Assembly: GCF_036898095.1 (NCBI RefSeq)
Contig: NC_090767.1
Span: 28,819,827-28,883,826, forward strand
Direction of reading: 5' to 3'
Source of the DNA: Palaemon carinicauda
Taxonomy: Eukaryota > Arthropoda > Malacostraca > Decapoda > Palaemonidae
DNA length: 64,000 bases
Part shown: in pieces, positions 14,359-27,500 of the stretch
Numbering within the stretch: position 1 is the stretch's first letter
Layout of the letters: every line of letters starts with the position of its first letter
Position numbers and translations under genes: made by a program
The notes under the pieces: generated by a model
What the model was told of the DNA's origin: nothing
Databases searched by the model: none
The model's input: the letters and a program-made list of their open reading frames with translations, nothing else

Positions 14359-16245
14359 GCCAACATGCACAAGAATTCGACAAACTTACACAAGAATTGG
14401 CCAACTAGCACAAGAATTGGCCAACTGGCACGAGAATTGGCCAAATGGCACAAGAATTGACAAACTTACACAAGAATTGGCCAACTAGCACAAGAATTGA
14501 CCAACTGGCACAAGAATTGGCCAACTAGCACAAGAATTGGCCAACTTACACAAGAATTGGCCAACTAGCACAAGAATTGGCCAACATGCACAAGAATTGA
14601 CAAACTTACACAAGAGTTGGCCAACATGCACAAGAATTGACAAACTTACACAAGAATTGGCCAACTAGCACAAGAATTGACAAACTTACACAAGAATTGG
14701 CCAACTGGCACAAGAATTGGCCAACTAGCACAAGAATTGACAAACTTACACAAGAATTGGCCAACTAGCACTAGAATTGGCCAACTGGCACAAGAATTGG
14801 CCAACTAGCACAAGAATTGACAAACTTACACAAGAATTGGCCACCTAGCACAAGAATTGGCCAACTGGCACGAAAATTGGCACGAAAATTGGCCAACTAG
14901 CCCAAGAATTGGCCAACATGCACAAGAATTGACAAACCTACACAGGAATTGGCCAACTAGTACAAAAATTGGCCAACTTGCACGAGAATTGGCCAACCAG
15001 CACAAGGATTGGCCAACTAGCACAAGAATTGGCCAACATGCACAAGAATTGACAAACTTACAAAAGAATTGGCCAACTAGCACAAGAATTGGCCAACTGG
15101 CACAAGAATTGGCCAACGTGCACAAGAATTGACAAACTTACACAAGAATTGGCCAACTAGCACGATAATTGGCCAACTGGCAAGAGAATTGGCCAACTAG
15201 CACAAGAATTGGCCAACATGCACAAGAATTGACAAACTTACACAAGAATTGGCCAACTAGCACAAGAATTGGCCAACTGGCATGAGAATTGGCCAACATG
15301 CACAATAATTGACAAACTTACACAAGAATTGGCCAACTAGCACAAGAATTGGCCAACTTACACAAGAATTTGCCAACTGGCACAAGAATTGACAAACTTA
15401 CACAAGAATTGGCCAATTGGCATAAGAATTGGCCAACATGCACAAGAATTGACAAACTTACTCAAGAATTGGCCAACTAGCACAAGAATTGGCCAACTGG
15501 CACGAGAATTGGCCAACATGCACAAGAATTGACAAACTTACACAAGAATTGGCCAACTGGCACAAGAATTGGCCAACTGGCACGAGAATTGGCCAACTGG
15601 CATGAGAATTGGCCAACTAGCACAAGAATCGACAAACTTACACAAGAATTGGCCAACTAGCACAAGAATTGGCCAACTGGCACGAGGATTGGCCAACTGG
15701 CACGAGAATTGGCCAACTAGAATTGGCCAACTAGCACAAGAATTGGCCAACATGCACAAGAATTGACAAACTTACACAAGAATTGGCCAACTAGCACAAG
15801 AATTGGCCAATATGCACAAGAATTGGAAAACTTACACAAGAATTGTCCAACTGGCACAAGAATTGGCCAACTGGCACAAGAATTGACAAACTTACACAAG
15901 AATTGGCCAACTGGCACCAAGAATTGGCCAACTAGCAAAAGAATTGGCCAACATGCACAAGAATTGACAAACTTACACAAGAATTGGCCAACTAGCACAA
16001 GAATTGGCCAACTGGCACGAGAATTGGCCAACGGCACAAGAATTGGCCAACATGCACAAGAATTGACAAACTTACACAAGAATTGTCCAACTAGCACAAG
16101 AATTGGCCAACTGGCACGAATTGGCCAACTGGCACAAGAATTGACAAACTTACACAAGAATTGGCCAACTAGCACCAGAATTGGCTAACTGGCACGAGAA
16201 TTGGCCAACTGGCACAAGAATTGACAAACTTACACAAGAATTGGC

Positions 16246-19200
16246 CAACTAGCACGAGAATTGGCCAACTGGCACAAGAATTGGCCAACATGCACAAGAA
16301 TTGACAAACTTACACAAGAATTGGCCAACTGGCACAAGAATTGGCCAACATGCACAAGAATTGGCCAACAGGCACAAGAATTGGCCAACTGCACAAGAAT
16401 TGACAAACTTACACCAACATGCACAAGAATTGGCCAACTGGCACAAGAATTGGCCAACTGCACAAGAATTGACAAACTTACACAAGAATTGGCCAAATGG
16501 CACAAGAATTGGCCAACTAGCACAAGAATTGACAAACTTACACAAGAATTGGCCAACTAGCACAGAATTGGCCAACTGGCACAAGAATTGGCCAACATGC
16601 ACAAGAATTGACAACTTACAAAGAATTGGCCAACATGCACAAGAATTGGCCAACTGGCACGAGAATTGGCCAACTGGCACAAGAATTACGCCAATTAGCA
16701 CAAGAATCGACAAACTTACACAAGAATTGGCCAACTAGCACAAGAATTGGCCAACTGGCATGATGATTGGCCAACTGGCACAAGAATTGGCCAACTAGCA
16801 AAAGAATTGGCCAACATGCACAAGAACTGACAAACTTACACAAGAATTGGCCAACTAGCACAAGAATTGGCCAACATGCACATGAATTGAAAAACTTACA
16901 CAAGAATTGGCCAACTAGCACAAGAATTGCCAACTGGCAAAAGAATTGGCCAACTGGCACAAGAATTGACAAACTTACACAAGAATTGGCCAACTGGCAC
17001 GAGAATTGGCCAACTAGCAAAAGAATTGGCCAACATGCACAAGAATTGACAAACTTACACAAGAATTGGCCAACTAGCACAAGAATTGGCCAACTGGCAC
17101 GTGAATTGGCCAACCGGCACAAGAATTGGCCAACAGGCGCAAGAATTGACAAACTTACACAAGAATTGGCCAACTAGCACAAGAATTGGCCAACTGGCAC
17201 GAATTGGCCAACTGGCACAAGAATTGACAAACTTACACAAGAATTGGCCAACTAGCACAAGAATTGGCTAACTGGCACGAGAATTGGACAACTGGCACAA
17301 GAATTGGCCAACTTGCACAAGAATTGACAAACTTACACAAGAATTGGCCAACTAGCACAAGAATTGGCCAACTGGCACGAGAATTGGCCAACATGCACAA
17401 GAATTGAGAACTTACACAAAAATTGGCCAACTGGCACAAGAATTGGCCAACTAGCACAAGAATTGACAAACTTCCACAAGAATTGGCCAACTAGCAAAAG
17501 AATTGGCCAACTGGCACGAAAATTGGCCAGCATGCACAAGAATTGACAAACTTACACAAGAATTGGCCAACTAGCACAAGAATTGGCCAACTGGCATGAG
17601 AATTGGCCAACTAGCACAAGAATTGGCCAACTGGCACAAAAATTGGCCAACTAGCCCAAGAATTGGCCAACATGCACAAGAATTGACAAACTTACGCAGG
17701 AATTGTACAACTAACACAAGAATTGGCCAACTGGCACGAGAATTTGCCAACATGCACAAGAATTGACAAACTTACACAAGAATTGGGCAACTAGCACGAG
17801 AATTGGCCAACTGGCACGAGAATTGGCCAACTGGCACAAGAATTGGCCAACATGCACAAGAATTGACAAACTTAAACAAGAATTGGACAACTAGCACAAG
17901 AATTGGCCAACTGGCACGAGAATTGGCCAACTGGCACAAGAATTGGCCAACATGCACAAGAATTGACAAACTTATACAAAGAATTGGCCAACTAGCACGA
18001 GAATTGGCCAATTGGCACGAGAATTGGCCAACTAGCACAAGAAATTGACAACTTACACAAGAATTGGCCAACTAGCACAAGAATTGGCCAACTGGCACGA
18101 GAATTGGCCAACTAGCACAAGAATTGGCCAACATGCACAAGAATTGGCCAACTAGCACAAGAATTGGCCAACTAGCACAAGAATTGGCCAACTTACACTG
18201 GCCAACTAGCACAAGAATTGGCCAACTAGCACGAGAATTGGCCAACTGGCACGAGAATTGGCCAACATGCACAAGAATTGACAAACTTATACAAGAATTG
18301 GCCAACTAGCACAAGAATTGACAAACTTACACAAGAATTGGCCAACTAGCACAAGAATTGGCCACTAGCACGAGAATTGGCCAACTGGCACGAGAATTGG
18401 CCAACATGCACGAGAATTGGCAACTGGCACAAGAATTGGCCAACATGCACAAGAATTGACAAACTTACACAAGAATTGGCCAACTAGCACAAGAATTGGC
18501 CAACTGGAACGAGAATTGACAAACTTACACAAGAATTGGCCAACTGGCACAAGAATTGGCCAACTGGCACGAGAATTGGCCAACTAGCTCTAGAATGGCC
18601 AACTAGCACAAGAATTGACAAACTTACACAAGAATTGGCCAACTAGCACAAGAATTGGCCATCTAGCACAAGAATTGGCCAACTGCCACAAGAATTGGCC
18701 AACTGGCACGAGAATTGGCCAACTTACACAAGAATTGGCCAACTAGTGCAAGAATTGGCCAACATGCACAAGAATTGGCCAACTTACACGAGAATTGGCC
18801 AACTGGCACAAGAATTGGCCAACATGCACGAGAATTGACAAACTTACACAAGAATTGGCCAACTAGCACAAGAATTGGCCAACTGGCACAAGAATTGTCC
18901 AACTGGCACGAGAATTGGCCAACTGGCACAAGAATTGGCCAACTAGTACAAGAATTGACAAACTTACACAAGAATTGGCCAAATGGCACGAGAATTGGCC
19001 AACTAGCACAAGAATTGGCCAACATGCACAAGAATTGACAAACTTACACAAGAATTGGCCAACTGGCACGAGAATTGGCCAACTAGCACAAGAATTGGCC
19101 AACATGCACAAGTTTGTCAACTGTGCACGAATTGGCCAACTGTGCACAGTTGGCCAACTTGTGCTAGTTGGCCAACTGAAAGTTTGCAATTCTTGCCAGT

Positions 19201-21130
19201 TGGCCAACTGAAGTTTGTCAATTAACTTACACAAGAATTGGCCAACTGGCACAAGAATTGGCCAACATGCACAAGAATTGACAAACTTACACAAGAATTG
19301 GCCAACTAGCACAAGAATTGGCCAACTGGCACAAGAATTGGCCAAATGCACAAGAATTGACAAACTTACACAAGAATTGGCCAACTAGCACAAGAATTGG
19401 CCAACTGGCACAAGAATTGGCCAACTAGCACAAGAATTGGCCAACTTACACAAGAATTGGCCAACTAGCACAAGAATTGGCCAACTGCACAAGAATTGAC
19501 AACTTACACAAGAATTGGCCAACTGCACAAGAATTGGCCAACTAGCACAAGAATTGGCCAACTAGCACAAGAATTGACAAACTTACACAAGAATTGGCCA
19601 ACTGGCACAAGAATTGGCCAACTAGCACAAGAATTGACAAACTTACACAAGAATTGGCCAACTAGCACAAGAATTGGCCAACTGGCACAAGAATTGGCCA
19701 ACTAGCACAAGAATTGACAAACTTACACAAGAATTGGCCAACTAGCACAAGAATTGGCCAACTGGCACAAAAGAATTGGCCAACTAGCACAAGAATTGGC
19801 CAACATGCACAAGAATTGACAAACTTACACAAGAATTGGCCAACTAGCACAAGAATTGGCCAACTGGCACGAGAATTGGCCAACGCACAAGAATTGGCCA
19901 ACTAGCACAAGAATTGGCCAACATGCACAAGAATTGACAAACTTACAAAGAATTGGCCAACTAGCACAAGAATTGGCCAACTGGCACAAGAATTGGCCAA
20001 CATGCACAAGAATTGACAAACTTACACAAGAATTGGCCAACTAGCACGAGAATTGGCCAACTGGCAAGAGAATTGGCCAACTAGCACAAGAATTGGCCAA
20101 CATGCACAAGAATTGACAAACTTACACAAGAATTGGCCAACTAGCACAAGAATTGGCCAACTGGCATGAGAATTGGCCAACATGCACAATAATTGACAAA
20201 CTTACACAAGAATTGGCCAACTAGCACAAGAATTGGCCAATACACAAGAATTGGCCAACTGGCACAAGAATTGACAAACTTACACAAGAATTGGCCAACT
20301 GGCATAAGAATTGGCCAACATGCACAAGAATTGACAAACTTACACAAGAATTGGCCAACTAGCACAAGAATTGGCCAACTGGCACGAGAATTGGCCAACA
20401 TGCACAAGAATTGACAAACTTACACAAGAATTGGCCAACTGGCACAAGAATTGGCCAACTGGCACGAGAATTGGCCAACTGGCAAGAATTGGCCAACTAG
20501 CACAAGAATTGGACAAACTTACACAAGAATTGGCCAACTAGCACAAGAATTGGCCAACTGGCACGAGAATTGGCCAACTGGCACAAGAATTGGCCAACTA
20601 GAATTGGCCAACTAGCAAAAGAATTGGCCAACATGCACAAGAATTGACAAACTTACACAAGAATTGGCCAACTAGCACAAGAATTGGCCAATATGCACAA
20701 GAATTGGAAAACTTACACAAGAATTGGCCAACTGGCACAAGAATTGGCCAATGCACAAGAATTGACAAACTTACACAAGAATTGGCCAACTGGCAAGAAT
20801 TGGCCAACTAGCAAAGAATTGGCCAACATGCACAAGAATTGACAAACTTACACAAGAATTGGCCAACTAGCACAAGAATTGGCCAACTGGCACGAGAATT
20901 GGCCAACGGCACAAGAATTGGCCAACATGCACAAGAATTGACAAACTTACACAAGAATTGGCCAACTAGCACAAGAATTGGCCAACTGGCACGAATTGGC
21001 CAACTGGCACAAGAATTGACAAACTTACACAAGAATTGGCCAACTAGCACAAGAATTGGCCAACTGGCACGAGAATTGGCCAACTGGCACAAGAATTGGC
21101 CAACATGCACAAGAATTGACAAACTTACAC
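16246..21130. repeat. ~4.85-kb tandem block, copy 2
   Basis: This copy repeats the landmark order of the preceding block. Compared with copy 1 it has more monomers shortened by one to five bases, an extra 80-bp unit (19,031-19,110 duplicating 18,951-19,030), and a decayed version of the inverted island. The fact that both copies carry the island shows that the inversion was present before the duplication. Confidence 0.82.
19112..19222 (-). repeat. Inverted satellite island 2 (decayed copy)
   Basis: This is the counterpart of the 14.2-kb island inside the second 4.85-kb copy. It begins with gtttgtcaa and ends with gtttgtcaatt followed by aacttacacaag, as in island 1. It is about 20 bp shorter. 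Four of its six TTGGCCAA or TTGTCAA cores are followed by ct instead of the expected ttctt of an inverted monomer, so T-rich stretches are consistently reduced. The long hairpin of island 1 is lost here: only about five stem pairs remain next to the loop. Confidence 0.9.
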
Positions 21131-24100
21131 AAGAATTGGCCAACTAGCACAAGAATTGGCCAACTGGCACGAGAATTGGCCAACATGCACAAGAATTGAC
21201 AAACTTACACAAGAATTGGCCAACTGGCACAAGAATTGGCCAACTAGCACAAGAATTGACAAACTTCCACAAGAATTGGCCAACTAGCACAAGAATTGGC
21301 CAACTGGCACGAGAATTGGCCAACATGCACAAGAATTGACAAACTTACACAAGAATTGGCCAACTAGCACAAGAATTAGAATTGGCCAAATGGCATGAAA
21401 ATTGGCCAACTAGCCAAAGAATTGGCCAACATGCACAAGAATTGACAAACTTACACAAGAATTGGCCAACTAGCACAAGAATTGGCCAACTGGCACGAGA
21501 ATTGGCCAACTGGCACAAGAATTGGCCAACATGCACAAGAATTGACAAACTTACACAAGAATTGGCCAACTAGCACGAGAATTGGCCAACTAGCCAAGAA
21601 TTGGCCAACATGCACAAGAATTGACAAACTTACACAAGAATTGGCCAACTAGCACGAGAATTGGCCAACTGGCACGAGAATTGGCCAACTAGCACAAGAA
21701 TTGGCCAACATGCACAAGAATTGACAACTTACACAAGAATTGGCCAACTAGCAAGAATTGGCCAATGGCACGAGAATTGGCCAACTAGCACAAGAATTGG
21801 CCAACATGCACAAGAATTGACATACTTACACAAGAATTGGCCAACTAGCACAAGAATTGGCCAACTGGCACGAGAATTGGCCAACTAGCACAAGAATTGG
21901 CCAACTTACACAAGAATTGGCCAACTAGCACAAGAATTGGCCAACTGGCACAAGAATTGGCCAACTGGCACAAGAATTGGCCAACTAGCACAAGAATTGG
22001 CCAACTAGCACAAGAATTGACAACTTACACAAGAATTGGCCAACTGGCACGAGAATTGGCCAACTGCACAAGAATTGGCCAACATGCACAGAATTGGCCA
22101 ACTGGCACAAGAATTGACAAACTTACACAAGAATTGGCCAACTGCACAAGAATTGGCCAACTGGCACGAGAATTGGCCAACTAGCACAGAATTGGCCAAC
22201 TAGCACAAGAATTGACAAACTTACACAAGAATTGGCCAACTAGCACAAGAATTGGCCAACTGCACAAGAATTGGCCAACTGGCAGAGATTGGCCAACTGG
22301 CACAAGAATTAGGCCAACTAGCACAAGAATTGCCAAACTTACACAAGAATTGGCCAACTAGCACAAGAATTGGCCAACTGGCACGAGAATTGGCCAACTG
22401 GCACAAGAATTGGCCAACTAGCACAAGAATTGGCCAACTAGCACAAGAATTGGCCAACTGGCACGAGAATTGGCCAACTGGCACAAGAATTGGCCAACTA
22501 GCACAAGAATTGGCCAACTTACACAAGAATTGGCCAACTGGCACGAGAATTGGCCAACTGGCACAAGAATTGGCCAACTGCACAAGAATTGACAAACTTA
22601 CACAAGAATTGGCCAACTAGCACAAGAATTGGCCAACTAGCACGAGAATTGGCCAACATGCACAAGAATTGACAAACTTACACAAGAATTGGCCAACTAG
22701 CACAAGAATTGGCCAACTGGCACAAGAATTGGCCAACTAGCACAAGAATTGGCCAACTGGCACAAGAATTGCCAACTTACACAAGAATTGGCCAACTAGC
22801 ACAAGAATTGGACAACTTACACAAGAATTGGCCAACATGCACAAGAATTGGCCAACTGGCACGAGAATTGGCCAACTGGCACAAGAATTGGCCAATAGCA
22901 CAAGAATGACAAACTTACACAAGAATTGGCCAACTAGCACAAGAATTGGCCAACTGGCAAGAATTGGCCAACTGGCACAAGAATTGGCCAACTAGCACAA
23001 GAATTGGCCAACTGCACAAGAATTGGACAAACTTACACAAGAATTGGCCAACTAGCACAAGAATTGGCCAACATGCACAAGAATTGACAAACTTACACAA
23101 GAATTGGCCAACTAGCACAAGAATTGGCCAACTGGCACAAGAATTGGCCAACTGGCACAAGAATTGACAAACTTACACAAGAATTGGCCAACTGGCACAA
23201 GAATTGGCCAACTAGCAAGAATTGGCCAACTGCACAAGAATTGACAAACTTACACAAGAATTGGCCAACTAGCACAAGAATTGGCCAACTGGCACGAGAA
23301 TTGGCCAACGGCACAAGAATTGGCCAACATGCACAAGAATTGAAAACTTACACAAGAATTGGCCAACTAGCACAAGAATTGGCCAACTGGCACGAATTGG
23401 CCAACTGGCACAAGAATTGACAAACTTACACAAGAATTGGCCAACTAGCACAAGAATTGGCCAACTGGCACGAGAATTGGCCAACTGGCACAAGAATTGG
23501 CCAACATGCACAAGAATTGACAAACTTACACAAGAATTGGCCAACTAGCACAAGAATTGGCCAACTGGCACGAAGAATTGGCCAACATGCACAAGAATTG
23601 ACAAACTTACACAAGAATTGGCCAACTGGCACAAGAATTGGCCAACTAGCACAAGAATTGGACAAACTTCACAAGAATTGGCCAACTAGCACAAGAATTG
23701 GCCAACTGGCACGAGAATTGGCCAACATGCACAAGAATTGACAAACTTACACAAGAATTGGCCAACTAGCACAAGAATTGGCCAACTGGCACAAGAATTG
23801 GCCAACTGCACAAGAATTGACAACTTACACAAGAATTGGCCAACTAGCACAAGAATTGGCCAACTGGCACGAGAATTGGCCAAATGGCACAAGAATTGAC
23901 AAACTTACACAAGAATTGGCCAACTAGCACAAGAATTGGCCAACTGGCACAAGAATTGGCCAACACGCACAAGAATTGGCCAACTAGCACAAGAATTGGC
24001 CAACTAGCACAAGAATTGGCCAACATGCACAAGAATTGACAAACTTACACAAGAATTGGCCAACTGCACAAGAATTGACAAACTTACACAAGAATTGGCC

Positions 24101-24590
24101 AACTAGCACAAGAATTGGCCAACTAGCACAAGAATTGGCCAACTGGCACAAGAATTGGCCAACTAGCACAAGAATTGACAAACTTACACAAGAATTGGCC
24201 AACTAGCACAAGAATTGGCCAACTGGCACAAGAATTGGCCAACTAGCACAAGAATTGACAAACTTACACAAGAATTGGCCAACTAGCACAAGAATTGGCC
24301 AACTGGCACGAATTGGCACGAAGAATTGGCCAACTAGCACAAGAATTGGCCAACATGCACAAGAATTGACAAACTTACACAAGAATTGGCCAACTAGCAC
24401 AAGAATTGGCCAACTGGCACAAGAATTGGCCAACATGCACAAGAATTGACAAACTTACACAAGAATTGGCCAACTAGCACAAGAATTGGCCAACTGGCAC
24501 AAGAATTGGCCAACTAGCACAAGAATTGGCCAACATGCACAAGAATTGACAAACTTACACAAGAATTGGCCAACTAGCACAAGAATTGGC
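21131..24590. repeat. Indel-rich satellite block
   Basis: The array continues with the same monomer types but many 18-19-bp monomers: ccaactgcac (one G lost), gacaacttac (one A lost), ggcaagaatt (CA lost) and ggccaatggc (CT lost). A partial-unit junction, gaattagaattgg, lies near 21,375. The ccaacggcac variant occurs near 23,306 with ggcacgaattgg near 23,391. The same pair recurs near 31,431/31,514, 39,701/39,784 and 50,760/50,845. No foreign sequence was seen. Confidence 0.8.
23411..23510 (+). repeat. Reference copy of the 100-bp five-monomer unit
   Basis: This is a clean example of the second-level repeat. The five 20-bp monomers in order are caagaattgacaaacttaca, caagaattggccaactagca, caagaattggccaactggca, cgagaattggccaactggca and caagaattggccaacatgca. 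The next unit starts exactly 100 bp later at 23,511. The same order recurs through the array, often shortened to 60 or 80 bp or lengthened by repeating inner monomers. The first monomer lacks the TTGGCCAA palindrome and the fourth carries the only regular CpG, so both are useful phase markers. Confidence 0.93.
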
Positions 24591-27500
24591 CAACTGGCAA
24601 GAATTGGCCAACATGCACAAGAATTGACAAACTTACACAAGAATTGGCCAACTAGCACAAGAATTGGCCAACTTACACAAGAATTGGCCAACTGGCACAA
24701 GAATTGACAAACTTACACAAGAATTGGCCAACTGGCACAAGAATTGGCCAACTAGCACAAGAATTGACAAACTTACACAAGAATTGGCCAACTAGCACAA
24801 GAATTGGCCAACTGGCACGAGAATTGGCCAACTGCACAAGAATTGACAAACTTACACAAGAATTGGCCAACTAGCACAAGAATTGGCCAACTGGCACGAG
24901 AATTGGCCAACTAGCAAGAATTGGCCAACATGCACAAGAATTGACAAACTTACACAAGAATTGGCCAACTAGCACAAGAATTGGCCAACTGGCACGAGAA
25001 TTGGCCAACTGGCACAAGAATTGGCCAACTAGAATTGGCCAACTAGCAAAAGAATTGGCCAACATGCACAAGAATTGACAAACTTACACAAGAATTGGCC
25101 AACTAGCACAAGAATTGGCCAAAGCACAAGAATTGGAACTTACACAAGAATTGGCCAACTGGCACAAGAATTGGCCAACTGCACAAGAATTGACAAACTT
25201 ACACAAGAATTGGCCAACTGGCACGAGAATTGGCCAACTGGCAAAGAATTGGCCAACATGCACAAGAATTGACAAACTTACACAAGAATTGGCCAACTAG
25301 CACAAGAATTGGCCAACTGGCACGAGAATTGGCCAACGGCACAAGAATTGGCCAACATGCACAAGAATTGACAAACTTACACAAGAATTGGCCAACTAGC
25401 ACAAGAATTGGCCAACTGGCACGAGAATTGGCCAACTGCACAAGAATTGACAACTTACACAAGAATTGGCCAACTAGCACAAGAATTGGCCAACTGGCAC
25501 GAGAATTGGCCAACTGGCACAAGAATTGGCCAACATGCACAAGAATTGACAAACTTACACAAGAATTGGCCAACTAGCACAAGAATTGGCCAACTGGCAC
25601 GAGAATTGGCCAACTGCACAAGAATTGACAAACTTACACAAGAATTGGCCAACTAGCACAAGAATTGGCCAACTAGCACAAGAATTGACAAACTTCACAA
25701 GAATTGGCCAACTAGCACAAGAATTGGCCAACTGGCACGAGAATTGGCCAACATGCACAAGAATTGACAAACTTACACAAGAATTGGCCAACTAGCACAA
25801 GAATTAGAATTGGCCAATGGCATGAGAATTGGCCAACTGGCACAAGAATTGGCCAACATGCACAAGAATTGACAAACTTACACAAGAATTGGCCAACTAG
25901 CACAAGAATTGGCCAACTGGCACGAGAATTGGCCAACTGGCACAAGAATTGGCCAACATGCACAAGAATTGACAAACTTACACAAGAATTGGCCAACTAG
26001 CACGAGAATTGGCCAACTAGCACAAGAATTGGCCAACATGCACAAGAATTGACAAACTTACACAAGAATTGGCCAACTAGCACAAGAATTGGCCAACTGC
26101 ACGAGAATTGGCCAACTAGCACAAGAATTGGCCAACATGCACAAGAATTGACAAACTTACACAAGAATTGGCCAACTAGCACAAGAATTGGCCAACTGGC
26201 ACGAGAATTGGCCAACTAGCACAAGAATTGGCCAACATGCACAAGAATTGACAACTTACACAAGAATTGGCCAACTAGCACAAGAATTGGCCAATGGCAC
26301 GAGAATTGGCCAACTAGCACAAGAATTGGCCAACATGCACAAGAATTGACAACTTACACAAGAATTGGCCAACTAGCACAAGAATTGGCCAACTGGCACG
26401 AGAATTGGCCAACTAGCACAAGAATTGGCCAACTAGCACAAGAATTGGCCAACTAGCACAAGAATTGGCCAACTGGCACAAGAATTGGCCAACTGGCACA
26501 AGAATTGACAAACTTACACAAGAATTGGCCAACTAGCACAAGAATTGACAAACTTACACAAGAATTGGCCAACTGGCACAAGAATTGGCCAACTGGCACA
26601 AGAATTGGCCAACTGCACAGAATTGGCCAACTGGCACAAGAATTGACAAACTTACACAAGAATTGGCCAACTAGCACAAGAATTGGCCAACTGGCACAAG
26701 AATTGGCCAACTAGCACAAGAATTGGCAACTAGCACAAGAATTGGCCAACTGGCACAAGAATTGGCCAACTAGCACAAGAATTGGCCAACTGCACAAGAA
26801 TTGGCCAACTGGCACGAGAATTGGCCAACTGGCACAAGAATTGGCCAACTAGCACAAGAATTGACAAACTTACACAAGAATTGGCCAACTAGCACAAGAA
26901 TTGGCCAACTGGCACGAGAATTGGCCAACTGCACAAGAATTGGCCAACTAGCACAAGAATTGGCCAACTAGCACAAGAATTGGCCAACTGGCACGAGAAT
27001 TGGCCAACTGGCACAAGAATTGGCCAACTAGCACAAGAATTGACAAACTTACACAAGAATTGGCCAACTGGCAAGAATTGGCCAACTGGCACAAGAATTG
27101 GCCAACATGCACAAGAATTGACAAACTTACACAAGAATTGGCCAACTAGCACAAGAATTGGCCAACTGGCACAAGAATTGGCCAACATGCACAAGAATTG
27201 ACAAACTTACACAAGAATTGGCCAACTAGCACAAGAATTGGCCAACTGCACAAGAATTGGCCAACTAGCACAAGAATTGGCCAACTGCACAAGAATTGGC
27301 CAACTAGCACAAGAATTGGCCAACTGGCACAAGAATTGACAAACTTACACAAGAATTGGCCAACTAGCACAAGAATTGACAACTTACACAAGAATTGGCC
27401 AACTGCACAAGAATTGGCCAACTGGCACAAGAATTGGCCAACTGCACAAGAATTGACAAACTTACACAAGAATTGGCCAACTAGCACAAGAATTGGCCAA

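Larger units (their letters stand above)
11401..16245. repeat. ~4.85-kb tandem block, copy 1
   Basis: This block is followed directly by a second copy. Matching landmarks are a truncated monomer cttacaccaacatg (11,562 and 16,408), a catgatgattgg monomer (11,915 and 16,759, offset 4,844), a gctctagaat variant (near 13,746 and 18,588), an inverted island (14,191 and 19,112), a cacaataatt variant (near 15,301 and 20,185) and ccaacggcac (near 16,029 and 20,907). The offset drifts from 4,841 to about 4,921 because copy 2 has an extra 80-bp unit just before the island, and from there to about 4,880. Boundaries are approximate. The period is close to three of the ~1.6-kb sub-blocks seen further left, which may or may not be meaningful. 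Confidence 0.82.
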
